From: Pseudopithomyces maydicus
Lineage: Eukaryota; Ascomycota; Dothideomycetes; Pleosporales; Didymosphaeriaceae
Length of the DNA stretch: 64,000 nt
Direction: 5' to 3'
Assembly: GCA_026873275.1 (NCBI GenBank)
Contig: JANTUC010000006.1
Location: 1,860,001-1,924,000, forward strand
A program made the translations under genes and the position numbers. How positions within the stretch are numbered: the stretch's first letter is position 1; each line of letters opens with the position of its first letter. Below, piece by piece: positions 24,401 through 36,840 of this stretch. The notes below the pieces were generated by a model that did no database searches, had not been told where the DNA came from, and saw nothing but the letters and a program-made list of their open reading frames with translations.

Positions 24401-24499
24401 TCTATTAATTATTACTAAAGCTAACGCCCCTACTACTAAAAATTAAAAGTTTACACTTTTTAATTAGATATTTATTATTAACTATAAAAATATAATTTT

Positions 24500-25920
24500 A
24501 GTAGAGAAGTAAAAGTTAGTAATAGTATATAAAGAAGGCTATAATTTAACCCTATTTAATTTATTAACTAAAAACTCTAAATTAGTTATTCCTAAAATAG
24601 GCCATCTCTATACACAACTAATTTAATTAATATATAATTATTAGACTATAGCCTATCTAAGCTTAGCGAAAACTTATAAGCTATTATAAAATAAATATTA
24701 TTAATAAATACTTAATTAAAATATTAAATAATTTATATATAACTATAAGCAGTGCCGCTAGTTAAAGCCACTTTATAATAAAATATTAGAATTACTTTAA
24801 CCCCTACCTATTTTAGAGAATATATAATAAAATATTTTAATTAACTTTAAAAGCTTCCCCCTAGACACTAATAGTTATAATAATATTATAGTAATAGTAT
24901 ATTAATTTAACAAACAAATATTTGCTTTACCTTACTATAAGACTATCATTATAAAAGAGATAGTATAATTATACTATAATTATATCTTTTATATCTTTAG
25001 CTTACCTAAATCTATAATTAATAATTAGGATTTTTAGTTTACCTCTAACTTCTTTAAGGGACTATATTAATTAATAAATATTTATTAAAATTTTATATCC
25101 ACTAGGCACGCGCAGATAGATAACTAAATTAAAATATATAATAAGTACTTAAATTAATGCTTTAAGCCTTTTATAAATAAATTTTAAAATAACTAGTTAT
25201 AGCTTTTACCTTTTATAGATTAGGCTTAAACTATTCTACTTAATAAGTTTATAGGATTTGCACCCTTTAAGATTAAATTTAATACTAAAGCCCTATATTA
25301 GTAGAATTAAATAAAGTATCTACGCCCCTCTAAAAACTTTATTAATAATTTTACCCCTAATAAAGTTATTAAGTTTATTAATAATAAATATATAGATGTT
25401 AAGTAAGTATTAAATTTTATAAAGGAGAATATCGCAACTACTTAATAGGCTATATTATAATAGGTAAATAAAAAGTAATATAAGCCCAACTTTATTAAAG
25501 GAGATATAATATATATTATTTTAAAGGGTTTCTTATTTACGCGCCTTAGCATTAAATTTAATTAATAAATATATAACCTATATTATATTATAAAATAGAA
25601 AGATTTATTTTACTAGTTAAACCTCTTATTCTATATAAAGGTTTACCTAACTTTTTATATAGATCAACTATATAAGGCTGTTAAGAATCTACTATTTAAA
25701 TAAGTTTAAAAGCCTAAACTACTAATTAAGATTAATAGTATAATAGAGTAAGAGGTGTTTAAGATTAAAAATAGTTATATTTACTATAAACGCCTATAAT
25801 ATTAGACTAATTAAATAGGTTATAACTCTAATAATATATAATACTTAATATTTAATTTTATTAACTCGCCGCTAGCTATTAAATTATTTTATAAAATTAA
25901 CCCTAAAGTAGCTAGTCCCT
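24500..25920 (+). pseudogene. Ty3-g integrase with C-terminal chromodomain (RIPped)
   Basis: The integrase core at about 24840-25260 reads INFKSFPLDTNSYNNIIVIV (IDF...GYDxILVVVDR), then LPKSIINN-DF-FTSNF (PxSIVSDRGPQFxSxF) and HAQIDN-IKIYNKYLN. A C-terminal module follows at about 25500-25680 (GDIIYI, then HPVFH-like residues). The chromodomain lies at 25740-25915: EVFKIKNSYIYYKRL, then IGYNSNNI-YLIFNF. The chromodomain would bind methylated H3K9 and bias insertion to heterochromatin, which fits a nested, silenced locus. It is inactivated by stops. Confidence 0.8.
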
Positions 25921-26498
25921 CTAAATAATTATTTAAGTAAATTAATATTACGCTCTAGGATTAATTTCTAGACCCTATTATTAAAGATAATATACTTATT
26001 AAAGTAGATACTATATAATAGTAATAAGTATAGGTATAAAGACTTAAATTAAGTAAATTATAAAATAAAATTATAGTATTTATTAAAATAGAGCCTATTT
26101 TATCTATTACTATTCTAAATTCCTTTTATTCTTTTAATAATCCTCTATCCTTTTTAAATAGATTAATTCTAAGGTCTCTAAAAATTCCCCTTTTAGGTAT
26201 TCTATAAATTCTACTTAATAGGTTTATAACTGTGTATAATAGACTATTTAGAAAAAATCTAAGTAACTATCTTTTTATATAAAAAATATATAGCCCTATA
26301 TAAATATACTAAAGCGGCTTAGTCTAATAAGTAGACTAGAAGAGGATAAGAGAAATATAAATTATTATATAATAAAATATATTACTAAATATCTATAAAT
26401 TAAATAGACTAAATAGTAGTATTTTTTATTTTTTAAGCTTATAGGAACTTCTTTTTTCTATTTATTAAAAGATTTATAATCCTTTTTATAATCTTTTT

Positions 26499-26765
26499 AA
26501 TTTTAAAGGAGAGTAATATAAGGCTTTTATTTAATTTAAATTATTTTAGGCCCCCTTTAGGTTGCTAAACATCCCCTTTAGGCTACTAAGTACCTACTTT
26601 AAATTACCTTATAGGTGTTTACACCTATAGGCCCCTTTAGTATTATATAAAGACTTCTTTTTTAGGTATCTTTTTTTTAGCTAGTTTAGTATATTTTTAC
26701 TTAGTCTAGAATATACTATCTAGTCTTACTTAAGAGGTTTACCCTATGCGATCATGCCGTGATCT
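26499..26765 (+). repeat. Polypurine tract and 3' LTR of Ty3-g (approximate)
   Basis: TTTTAAAGGAGAG at about 26501-26513 is a polypurine tract, and the LTR would start at about 26514 (TAATATAAGGC). It ends near 26765, before the Tc1-like remnant starts, with a GATCATGCCGTGATC inverted repeat at about 26750-26764. No second copy of this LTR is in the window, so the ends are not confirmed. Confidence 0.5.
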
Positions 26766-26767
26766 CA

Positions 26768-27800
26768 TAATAACTCTATTAAATAATTAAATAAAATTAT
26801 GAAAAAATAATAAAAAAATTGAGAAAATCTAAGAGATTCTTTTAGGCCTAGTATTTAACTAACTTATATAATCTTTTAGGGGGTAGATTTAGTAGTAATT
26901 TTAGGATAGAAAAAAGTATAAAATATAATTAATTATAATTTTTTTTAGCGTATAAAATTTAATTTTTTTAGTTTTATTTTATTACCAGTCCTATATTAAT
27001 AAATATATTGAAAAAACTTTTTATATTTATTAATTAATTTTTTCACAATAATTAATTAAAAAAAATTCAATTTAAATAAGATAAATTAAGTATTAAATTT
27101 ATTTAATACTTAGTATAAGACCCTTTAGTCTCTTTTAAGTCTATATAACGCTAAAATATAGATAATATATAATTATCTATTATTTTTTATAATAAATTAT
27201 TCCACTCTTTGAAAACAACTTTTTTAAAAGTCTCTATATCTTTATCTATATTAACATTTAGTAAACGCCAATTATAATATTTATTAATTTTATATTTTAA
27301 AACAGACTAAATATTTTCTATAGGATTTAAATTAGGACTATAGGCTAGGTGAGTAGAAAGATTTATTTTATTATATTTAATTTATAATAAAACTTTTTTA
27401 TTTTTATAAATTTTGGCGTTATCTTGTTGAAATTACCAACCTAATTAGATATTAGTATAAAGTTTATAAAAAAATTAATATATAATAATATATATCGTAA
27501 GAGAGAGACATCCATTTAAAGAGCTTATAGATAAAGCTTATAAACCTATAAAATAATAAAACTATAGTTTTAAAGCGTATTATATATTTAGCTCTTAGAG
27601 CTAGTTATTTTATATATTAAATAATCAACTTTTCCACACGCACTTAATCTTTAAAGTTTATATTATTTAGTTTATTTATTTTTTAATAATTATAAGTCTA
27701 ATATATTAAAAATAAAGATATTTCTCTCTATATAATTAATCGCTAAAAAATAAATTTAAATATTTTAATTTGTTTAAAAACCTTCTTTTATTACTTTTTA
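26768..27800 (-). pseudogene. Tc1-like transposase remnant (copy 1), both ends missing
   Basis: From 26768 to 27503 it aligns with the Tc1-like element at about 35839-36567, including the C-terminal transposase part with the LGW-FQ-DN motif and the catalytic-Glu block near P-LNPIENI. It lacks the 52-bp left end with the inverted repeat. Right of 27503 it no longer matches the other copy, but the minus strand still looks transposase-like to about 27800, with FSD as a possible first catalytic Asp. That right part is a weaker call. Stops and indels show it is dead. Confidence 0.6.
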
Positions 27801-28953
27801 TTCTTGTATAACAAGAATAATATTTATTTATTATTATAAAACTTCCTTATAAAGCTTATTATAAGACCTTATTCTAATAATATATTTAATATTTTAAATA
27901 TTTAACTTACTAATTGTAAAAGCTAGCTAGTATAATATATATAGCTTAAAATTATAGCCCTCTAGTAAAATATTTAAAAATATATTAATTTAAATATACT
28001 ACTTATAAAGAACTTTATAATAATTATTTTAAAGATTCCTAATTTTTAAAAAATAATTATAAATATAAAGCAGTTGCACTAAGAATTAAAAAAACTAAAT
28101 AAATTTATTAAAATACTTAAGCCTATAATAACCTGCTATAAAGAATATAATAAAATATAAATTTAGAATTCTTTATTAAAAATTTAGTCCCTAATAGAAA
28201 TAATAATTATAATAATTATTACGTATATAGAAATTCTCCGCCAGTACTAACTAGCTATAAAAGATTATAAAATATATTTTACTAAGTATATACTTTATAT
28301 ATAAAGAGTTTAAAACCTCTATAATTAAGTAATTAAAATAATCAATTAGCAGCTTCTTACTTCTACTATATTTAATATTATTAATTAAAAAAGTTCTGTA
28401 ATTTAAATAATTATTAAATATTTAAAAAATAAGCTAGCTTCGTCTAAAGCAGTAATGATTAAATAAATTTACTAAAAATATTATATTATACTTAAAAAAG
28501 CATGCTATAATTAGATAATTTTAAAAAACTAGTATAAAAAAACACTTTTTATATATTTATTATATAGTATAAAATCCTAAAGCTTAAGAAAGAAATTACT
28601 ATAATTAACTTCTTAAATATTATTATATATGAAATAGCACTAAAATAGGCTTATATATAATATACTAAAATTAAGCGCTAATAAATAAGAAGAGAAGAGA
28701 TACTCTCTATTAAAAATATTAATAGGCTCTTTTTAACCTATTTAAACTTCTATACTAATAACTTAAACGCTAAGCTTAGAATCTTTATAATATTTATTAA
28801 AAAAAATAATAAAATCTTAAAAAACAATATTAAAGGCGTATTAAATTTTAAAAAAGGTAAAAATTACCTATATAAAAAAGGGTATAATTAGTCTCTATAA
28901 TTATATAAGCGCTTATAAATTATTATATAGGGATTATACTAAAATAGGCTAAT
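27800..28953. other. Unassigned AT-rich RIPped sequence
   Basis: This 1.15-kb stretch between the Tc1-like remnant and the Ty3-d LTR has no domain, repeat pair or open frame that I recognise. Some + strand segments look coding-like if stops are read as Gln (for example 28570-28740), so it may be an old element or the target into which Ty3-d was inserted. Confidence 0.5.
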
Positions 28954-29450
28954 TATTACAGGGCACACTTTATAGTCCTATAGACTAAGGGTGTACGTGT
29001 TAGGGTATAGTAAGTTAAAAGGAGCGGATAGGTAAATATAAATTATATAAATTAAATATTAATTAATATAATAAAATTATTATTACTAAATATTTAATAA
29101 TAATCTTTATTATAGAAGTAAGGAACAGTAAAATAAAATTAAAAATTAATAATAAAGACTATTTAAAATAGATAGCCGCTACTATATACTTATAAATATA
29201 AATTTAATTTTATAGTTCTATTGCGTAGAGTCTATAAAGCTAAATTTTATAGACTTTATATTATAAAGCTTATAAAGTCTAATTATATAATCTTTTTTAT
29301 ATATTTATATTATACTTAGCGTCCGACCTATAATTATAATTTAATAAGTTATTATAGTAAATATAATTACTACTTACACTTTCTTTTTACAAATCCTTAT
29401 TACCCTTATTATAATTTCTTTAATTTAATTATAATATAATAATTATAATA
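28954..29450 (-). repeat. 3' LTR of Ty3-d (complete)
   Basis: This 497-bp LTR starts TATTACAGGGCAC on + (from TGTTACAGGG) and ends TATAATTATAATA, consistent with a TGTTA...TAACA inverted repeat after RIP. Its left 181 bp match 35604-35784 with transitions only. CTATCTCCCCC (29451-29461) follows, which is the minus-strand polypurine tract AAAGGGGGAGATAG, confirming orientation and the LTR edge. Confidence 0.85.
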
Positions 29451-30299
29451 CTATCTCCCCCTTTTAAGTTTTCGGCCCGAAGATTATCTAAAATATAAAA
29501 TTTTACTATATTAGTAGGGTAGGCTCTATTATATTTAAAATAATTATAGCCCTTTATATCTTCTTATAAGACTTTTAAATAATATATATTTATTAATAAA
29601 ATTTCCTATCGCAGTTTTAACGTAATATTATATTCTTATTATATTAAGCTTAATTTTTTTATATTATTTCCCCCGCAATACTCTAAGAAGATTAGTTTAT
29701 AAGTCTTATTTTTATTTTAATATTTATAATTCTTATAATATAAGCGGAGTCTTAATTTTAAATAGTATAATTTTATTAATATTTTCAGTTTTTAGATTTA
29801 CTATTTACAATACAATCTATTAATTATTTTTAAATTAAAATTTAAGCTAAACTTACTGCAGCTAAAAAAAAATATATTTTTAATAAATTAGTTACTACGC
29901 GGCTTTATATCTTTTAATTAAAAAAATAAAAGGAATTTTTTAATAAGTAGGAAAATAACTAATTTACTACTTTAAAGGCGGAGCTAGATTAAGAGGAAGA
30001 AGAATTATAAATTATAAATTAATAAAATAATTTAAAAGAAGAACTATTAAAAGCTATTCTAAATAATATTTATACCTCTATTAATATTAATAATTTTTAT
30101 AGGTTTCTACTAAGTAATCTAATTTTAGGCCTAATATTATTAAGCTTTCTTTATATAATTAATTTAGCTAGAATTCTTTTAATAATTTAAAATAGTTAAG
30201 ATTCTTTTCTAGTTTTTATATATTATTTTATTATTTTTTTCTTGTCCCCGCCCTTCTATACCACCTTATAATAGTTTTTTTTATTTATAAATTTATAAC

Positions 30300-31400
30300 C
30301 TATAATCCTCGTCACTTCTTATTTTTTTATTAATTATTATAGGTTTCTGCTTTATAAATTACTAGTTATATATTTTAAAATACTTTTTCTAATAATATTA
30401 TATAAAACACTAAGTAAATTTTTATATTATTTAGTAGCCGCAACTTAAAGGTAACTAGAGTAATTTATTTTATAATTTTATATAGTCTAATTTTTAAGTA
30501 ATTTAATTTATTTAAAGGTCTTTTACTAGTAATATTTTTTATAATAATTAAATTTTCTTTTTCTTCTCTAACGCTGGCAGAGCCTTATACTTTTAATTAT
30601 AATATTTTTTTATTTTGGTATATAAGAAAACTATATTTTATTATAATTAATTATAATATTTTTTAATTTCCTTTACCTATGCTTCGCTATTTAAACTTTA
30701 AAATTTTATTATTTTAGGGGTTTAGTAAGCCGTTAGGTTAAATCTATAGTTTATAAAAAATAGTATTATTTTTATTATACTATATTATAAGCTATTATAT
30801 ACTAACTAGGCTATTAGTAGTAGGCCTATTTAGTTATTCTATTAATAATTTAAATAATATTAGAGATATTATTCTACTATTTAATTTATTTATTTAGTTT
30901 ATCTATCTATCTGTAAGTAGTATGCTATAGATATACTATATTTAATACTTATTAAGTTTATTATAGTTTACTATAGCTTTAAAGTAAACCTAATATTTTT
31001 ATTAATAATAATTTTATCTAGTATCCCGTGCTAGGCTACTACTATTAATAAGAATTAAAACGCTATATATTCTGCCTTATTAATTTTCTTATATAGTATA
31101 AAGTAACTATACTTAATAGTTTTATTAAAAATAATTATTATTTTATTATACTTAATTTAATTTTTTAAGTCTTAGGATTTTAATAATTATATAATAAAAT
31201 TTATAATAATTATATCCTATAGCCGTTCTAAAATCTCTATTAATTATAGTTATTTATAAGGCGTATAGTATTCTAGTTTATTCCTATAATAATTAGTATA
31301 ATTTTATAAAACTTTAATAATTATTTATCTTACTTATAGGAAGTAGTATTCTTATATAAGTCTTTTTAAGGTCTATTTAATACTTTAGTAATTATAAACT
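30300..31400 (-). pseudogene. Ty3-d integrase region (RIPped)
   Basis: The interval lies 3' of RNase H on the minus strand and before the LTR, the expected integrase position in Ty3 elements. It is coding-like with stops at former Gln/Trp codons. I did not read a complete Asp-Asp-Glu set, so the call rests mainly on position. The part left of 30300 is tail or linker with no domain recognised. Confidence 0.5.
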
Positions 31401-31849
31401 AATAATTTATAGAATCTCTGCATAAATTTTTATTAGATTTTTATTAGAATAAAAATTTATCTAAAAACCTTATATATTTTATCCTTATAGGTAGATCCGT
31501 TAGGCAGATAATTAATATCTTTATTACTTACTATTATTTTTTTCTAAATTTATTTTATCTATTTATTAGGCCCTAATTCTAAGGTTACTATAAATTTTAG
31601 TATATTATAAATTATTATATTATTTATATTAAATCATAATAGTACTTTAAAGATTATAGTCTTTTTTTATAGGTTTAGTCTTCAGCTTAATATATTAGCT
31701 TATAAGTTTTTTATTCCTTAAATATAGATAATTTTAAAATTAAATATTGATAACTACTAAGCCTATCTTATTTACTTTAAACTTAAAGTCTAATTCTTTA
31801 TAAATTTTATAAAATTTTTATAATTTAAAAATACTAGTATCTAGAATCT

Positions 31850-33000
31850 TACGCCTTATAAATAGGTTTATTATACTTTAAAGGTATTTATTATTGCTAG
31901 TAGTTTTTTATTATAGATAAAATAGTTAAATTCTGTAAATATTATTTTCTAAGAATAGTATTCTATAAAATATTTTATATTATTTTTTAGATCTTACTAT
32001 ATAAGGTATGCGCCTACTATATAGTTTAATATATTAACTTTTAAGAAGGCGGGTTTTATTAGGTTAAAGGTCTATAATATAAGGTATTTTAAAAATTTCT
32101 TTCTAAGCTTTTATATTATCTCTTAATATTCTTTGATCTATTTAAAAAGGATATCTTTTTTAGTAAAATTTACTAATAGTTGGGTTATTTTTAATTATTA
32201 GGGTATAAACTTCTAGTAATAGTTATAAAATTTTATAAAAAATTAAATATTTAATAATTTTTCTAGCTAGCCCTAATCCTAAATCGTTTATACTTTAGTA
32301 GGTTTAATATTAAGTTTCCCTAATTTAAATATAAACTCTAGGTAGATTAGTTTTTTATATAAAACTTATATTTTTTTAATTTAAAGTAGAGCTTTATTTT
32401 TTTAACCCTTTAAAGCACTTTTTATATATACTTTAAATGATTTTCCTCTCTATTAGAGTAGATAATAATATTATTCAAATATATTATAGTATACTCCCCT
32501 AGGCATTCTCTTAATATAATATTAATTTATTATTAAAAAACTGCTAGCGCATTAAATAGCTTAAAAAATATAATTAGGTATTTAAAGAGTTTAAATTTAA
32601 TTTTAAAGGCTATTTTCTATTTCTCGTCTTCTTTTATTCTAATATAATAATATATATTTTTTATATCTAGTTTAGTAAAGATTTTAGCTGATTTTAGCTT
32701 ATTTTATAATTTATTAATTCTAGGTAAAGGGTATTAATCCTTAATAGTTATATTTTTTATTTTTTAAAAATCTATATAAAAATAGAGTTCAGGGTTGTCC
32801 TTTTTATTAATAAAGATTACTCTATATACTACTAATAAATAAGAAGGCTAAATATACTTTCTTTTTAAATTTATTTTAATATACTTTTTAATAATATCCC
32901 CCTTTGCTTTTATTATTTTATAAACTCTACTTTAGATTAGTTATTTCCCTAGTTTAAGAATAATTTTATAATCCTATATTATATATTTAGGCAGATATCC
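31850..33000 (-). pseudogene. Ty3-d reverse transcriptase and RNase H (RIPped)
   Basis: Around 32700-32480 the minus strand reads KIFTKLDIKNIYYYIRIKE, then K-KIAFKIKFKLFKYLIIF and FKLFNALAVF. These are RIPped forms of YFxKLDLRNAYHLIRIKEGDEWKTAF and FxxFEYxVMPFGLTNAPAxFQ. RNase H appears at about 32000-31850 with FTEFNYFIYNKKLLAIINTF. The near-complete consensus order makes the Ty3 assignment firm. Many stops. Confidence 0.85.
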
Positions 33001-33999
33001 TTCTAATTTATAAAATATTTTTTATATTTATAATTAAAGACTTATTATTTATTCTTAGTAGATATAATTAATCTCTTTAGGTATTTAACTATCTTAATAT
33101 TCCACTAAATAATTAGATTGACCTAATCTAATCATAATATTTCTAGAATTATTTTTTATTAGTTATTAATTGCTACTAAGTCTATTATTAAATTATTAAT
33201 AATTAACTTATCTATAGTAAAGGTTCCTAATTCTATTTTAAGGTATATTTATTCTGTAAATAGAAATCTTTTTATATTATATAGAGTCTGTTTCTCCGCT
33301 TTATTTATATACAGAAACTTTTACTACTTTATAAATTTTTTCAAAATAAAATCCCTTATTACTCTACTATTAATTATTACTTTAATAGGTTACCTATAGT
33401 ATTATACTTAAATTATTATATATAGACTTTATATCTTTTTAAGGGCTTTTTTTCCTTTAGGCTAGTATTTTATTTAAAATTTCTTATTTATATACTTTAA
33501 ATATTTATTTTCTAGATACCTATACTATTACTATTATATAATATATTCTATTAATAGTAGTAGGCCTAGTTCTATAATAAAGTATTTATTATATTTCTTA
33601 GATAGATGCTAACTATAAATATTTTTTAAAAAATTATATTTATATATAAGTCCTTAACTACTTATACTAAGTATACTTAATATTTTTTCTTAAGTTTTTA
33701 GTGCATTAAATATTTTAGTATAATATATAATACTTATACTAGCTTATAGTATGCAGGATAATTTAAAAATATATAAAAGTTATTACTCTAGACCTTTTAA
33801 GTTCTTTTAATTTCCTATTTATTAGAGATTAATATTTAATATTTTACTAAAATCTTAAATATATATACTTTATCTACCTATTTAAATTTATATACTACCT
33901 ACTTTTATTCTATAAAGTTAGATATTTTATTAGCCAAAACTATATTTTATTTTACTTATTTTATAAAATAGGTAAATTTTATATTTTATAAGTATTTCA

Positions 34000-35500
34000 C
34001 CTTCTAATCTTTATATATTTTATAAATAGATTTCGGCAGTAATCCCTTTTTATAAAATTTTTATTTTTTAACTTCTTTCTTAATTTTTTAAAAATATATT
34101 AGTTAGGTGGTTTCTTAGGCTAGTCTTTTAGGTTAAAGAAATTTAGTCCTTTTAAACCTTATATTTTTTATAAGTAATAACTGTTTTTCCTATACTAGTA
34201 ATAAGGAAAAAAACTCCTTATTCTTAAATATAAATTAAGAGGGTATTTTTATAAATTTATTAAATTTATTTTTTAAATTATTTAGTTCTTCTTTCTTTAA
34301 ATTACTTATTAGTACCTTAAGGGCTTTTAAAATTTATATATTCTATTCTTTTATTAACTATTAAAATATCTTTTTTTTATAATAGCTAATTTTTCTTTAA
34401 GCTAATATCCTATATCCTTTTTATTTTTTATATAGCTAGGGTATATATTATTTAAGTATTTAATCTAATATAAAGTTTAATACTTTTTATTATCAGTCAG
34501 CTTCTCCTTTTATTTATTAAATTTATCTTTAGTATCCTTTTTAAATTTTTATTAGTAGAATCTTAATTTCTATTTAAATAATTTCTAGCTATATAGCCTT
34601 TCTTATTATAGCTAAAATAGGTACCTTTTTTATATTATTTATCTTTTTTAGTATTCTTCTTTTATAGTTTTTTGCCTTCCTTATTAGCATCTAATATTAT
34701 AGAATCTCTATAATTATAATTCTTTTTAATATAACTATTTATATTATACTTATTTCCTCCTTTATTATCCTACTTTTAAAAGAATAACTTATTATTAATC
34801 TAGACTACTTATTTAATTAAGGCTAATAGTATTATAGGCTTTTCTATTTTAATTATTTTATATTAAATATTAAACCTAATTAAGTCCTTTATAAAACTTA
34901 GTTATTAGATCCTATTTTCCCTAGTCTTAGACCTTATTAGTTAACTATTTAAATACTAATATATAGGTTACTACTAACTTAATCTATTATAACTTTAATA
35001 ATTTCCATTCTGCTATATATTCTATATTAATATTATTAAATATCTTTTTAAGTTTCTGTACAAAGTAGTTATGATTACTAAAAATTAATATAGTTTTAGT
35101 ATTTTAATTATTTATATTATTATTTTAGTAATCTATTAAGTAGTTATTAAACCAGTCTATTACTTTTCTAGTAAAATAAGTAGTAATATAAGCGACTTTT
35201 AATTCGTCGCTCTTTAGGTAATTTTAGTTAAGGTTAATATATAGGGCTATACTAGCCAGAAATCCCCTTAACTTACTTTTAATTCTATTAAATTTCTTAA
35301 GCTCAGCTAATTTTAATAATTAATTAATTATTTAGTGTTTTATTTTATTAATTTACTTTTTAAAATATTATTAGTTCCTTTTTTCTTTTCTATTAATAGC
35401 GCCTTAACTTATTTATATAATTATTTATAAGTTTCTTTTTGCGTATTTCTTTCCTTATTTAAAAATATAATATATTCCTTTATCTAGATCCAATCTATAA
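34000..35500 (-). pseudogene. Ty3-d gag with zinc knuckle (RIPped)
   Basis: On the minus strand at 34627-34580 the frame reads GTYFSYNKKGYIARN, a CCHC nucleocapsid knuckle of type CFNCGKKGHIARDC in which Cys (TGT/TGC) and His (CAC) codons became Tyr (TAT/TAC). Sequence 5' of it up to about 35500 is coding-like and would be capsid. The leader beginning TCTTAA next to the LTR resembles that of Ty3-a. Confidence 0.6.
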
Positions 35501-35603
35501 AATCTAATAAACTAGATATAATAGGCACTAGAGTAGTTAAGGCTATTATTAACTATAACTTAGTATATACTAGTAGTATATCCTTAAAATATAATTATTA
35601 AGA

Positions 35604-35784
35604 TATTATAGGGCACACTCTATAGTTCTATGGACTAAGGGTGTATATATTAGAGTATAGTAAGTTAAAAAGAGCGGATAGGTAAGTATAAGTTATATAG
35701 ATTAAATATTAATTAATATAATAAAGTTATTATTATTAAATACTTAATAATAATCTTTACTGCAGAAGTAAGGGACAATAAAAT
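35604..35784 (-). repeat. 5' LTR of Ty3-d, truncated to 181 bp
   Basis: It matches 28954-29134 at the same length, with C/T and G/A differences. The remaining 316 bp found in the other LTR are absent. Directly after it come TA and the inverted repeat of the Tc1-like transposon. Confidence 0.88.
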
Positions 35785-35786
35785 TA

Positions 35787-35815
35787 CAGTAGGGTGACAG
35801 ATAAAAAGCGTAATC
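35787..35815 (+). repeat. Left terminal inverted repeat
   Basis: CAGTAGGGTGACAGATAAAA continues with GCGTAATC and pairs with 37821-37849 with one mismatch (position 17). This would be the transposase binding end. Confidence 0.9.
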
Positions 35816-36545
35816 GTTTTTTTAATAGTTTTTAAAAGCTTATAACTCTATCAAATAATTAGATAAAATTATGAAAAAATAATAGAAAAATAGAGAAACT
35901 CTAGGAGATTCTTCTAGGCCTAGCGCTGAGCTAGCTTACGTAATCTTTTAGGGGGTAGATTTGGCAGTGATTTTAGGGTAGAAAAAAATACAAAATATAA
36001 TTAGTTATAATTTTTTTTAGCGAATAAAATTTGGTTTTTTTAGATTTATTTTATTACTAGTCTTATATTAATAAATATATTAAAAAAGCTTTTTATATTT
36101 ATTAACTAATTTTTTCACAATAATTAATTAAAAAAATTCAATTTCAACAAGATAAATTAACTATTAAATTTATTTAATACTTAGTATAAGACCCCTTAGC
36201 CTCCTTTAAGTCCATATAACGTTAAGGTATAGATAATATACAATTATCTATTATTTCTTATAGTATTCTATACCACTCTTCAGAAATAACTCTTTTATAC
36301 TTATTTAAATCCTGCGATTTTGAAATATTTAGTAAACGCTAATTATAGCGTTTATTAACTCTATTTTTTAAAATAGACCAAATATTTTCTATAGGATTTA
36401 AATTAGGACTGAAAGCTGGGTGAGTAAAAAGCTTAATTTTATTATAGTTAAACCATAATAAAGCTTTATTATTTTTATGAATTTTTGAGTTATCTTGTTG
36501 AAATTGCCAACCTAATTAGATATTAGTATAAAGTTTATAAAAAAA

Positions 36546-36587
36546 TTAATATATAATAATATATAATTATATATTATTATATATTAA
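36546..36587. repeat. Perfect 42-bp AT palindrome inside transposase exon 2
   Basis: Two 21-bp arms, TTAATATATAATAATATATAA and its complement, meet at 36566/36567 with no spacer. The related copy at 26768-27503 matches the left arm to the centre and then differs. The translated product here is low-complexity, so this may be an acquired rearrangement rather than a family feature. Confidence 0.85.
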
Positions 36588-36775
36588 AAAAAGGGGTAAA
36601 ATAAAAAGGTAATATTTACTGTGTTTAATATACGGTTTAACTTCTTTTTTAAGAACTTTTTTAATATAGTCCTCTGTTTTAAAAGCCGTCTTATTTAAAG
36701 AGTCTTTTATAAAGACTAAATTCAATCTTTCTCCTATCCAAATAGCGCCCTAAACTTGAACCGAAATATTATGCC

Positions 36776-36840
36776 CTATATTTTAATTAGTAAGCAATAT
36801 TATAAAAAACTAAAATTTTTAAAAAATCTATTTTACGTAC
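36776..36840 (-). other. Predicted 65-nt intron of the transposase gene
   Basis: On the minus strand it starts GTACGT and ends TATAG, with TTACTAAT 11 to 18 nt before the 3' site as a likely branch point. Removing it joins INRG to GHNISVQV in frame (phase 1), which matches how Tc1-like proteins run into VxVWGAI. Length and signals are typical for filamentous fungi. Not confirmed by RNA. Confidence 0.7.

Larger units (their letters stand above)
22332..26765 (+). mobile_element. Ty3-g: pol half of a chromodomain Ty3/Gypsy element with 3' LTR (RIPped)
   Basis: It starts abruptly after the Ty3-c LTR in the region between protease and RT, so its gag and 5' LTR must lie beyond the other side of the nest, left of the window. 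Order: RT linker (22332-23150), RT (23150-23720), RNase H (23900-24300), integrase (24500-25300), linker, chromodomain (25740-25915), a tail of about 600 bp without a recognised domain, a polypurine tract, and an LTR of about 250 bp. The chromodomain at the pol C-terminus marks it as a chromovirus-type Ty3 element. Confidence 0.82.
28954..35784 (-). mobile_element. Ty3-d: RIPped Ty3/Gypsy element with truncated 5' LTR
   Basis: All coding signals are on the minus strand: gag with zinc knuckle (about 35500-34000), RT-RNase H (33000-31850), integrase (about 31400-30300), polypurine tract and complete 3' LTR at the left end. The right LTR keeps only 181 bp and stops at the Tc1-like element. The left LTR is preceded by CTAAT. 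A matching TTAAT could be reconstructed across the Tc1-like insertion, but the right flank is not intact enough to prove a target duplication. Confidence 0.85.

Noticed and set aside
26750..26764. GATCATGCCGTGATC as the inverted end of a DNA transposon
   Set aside because: No matching partner was found downstream, and it lies at the end of the presumed Ty3-g LTR, so it is more likely part of that LTR.
36500..36775. A second intron in the Tc1-like transposase ending at the TAATTAG near the QFQQDN block
   Set aside because: The frame is continuous from the first intron to QFQQDN apart from RIP-type stops, and the segment next to it is conserved in the copy at 26768-27503.
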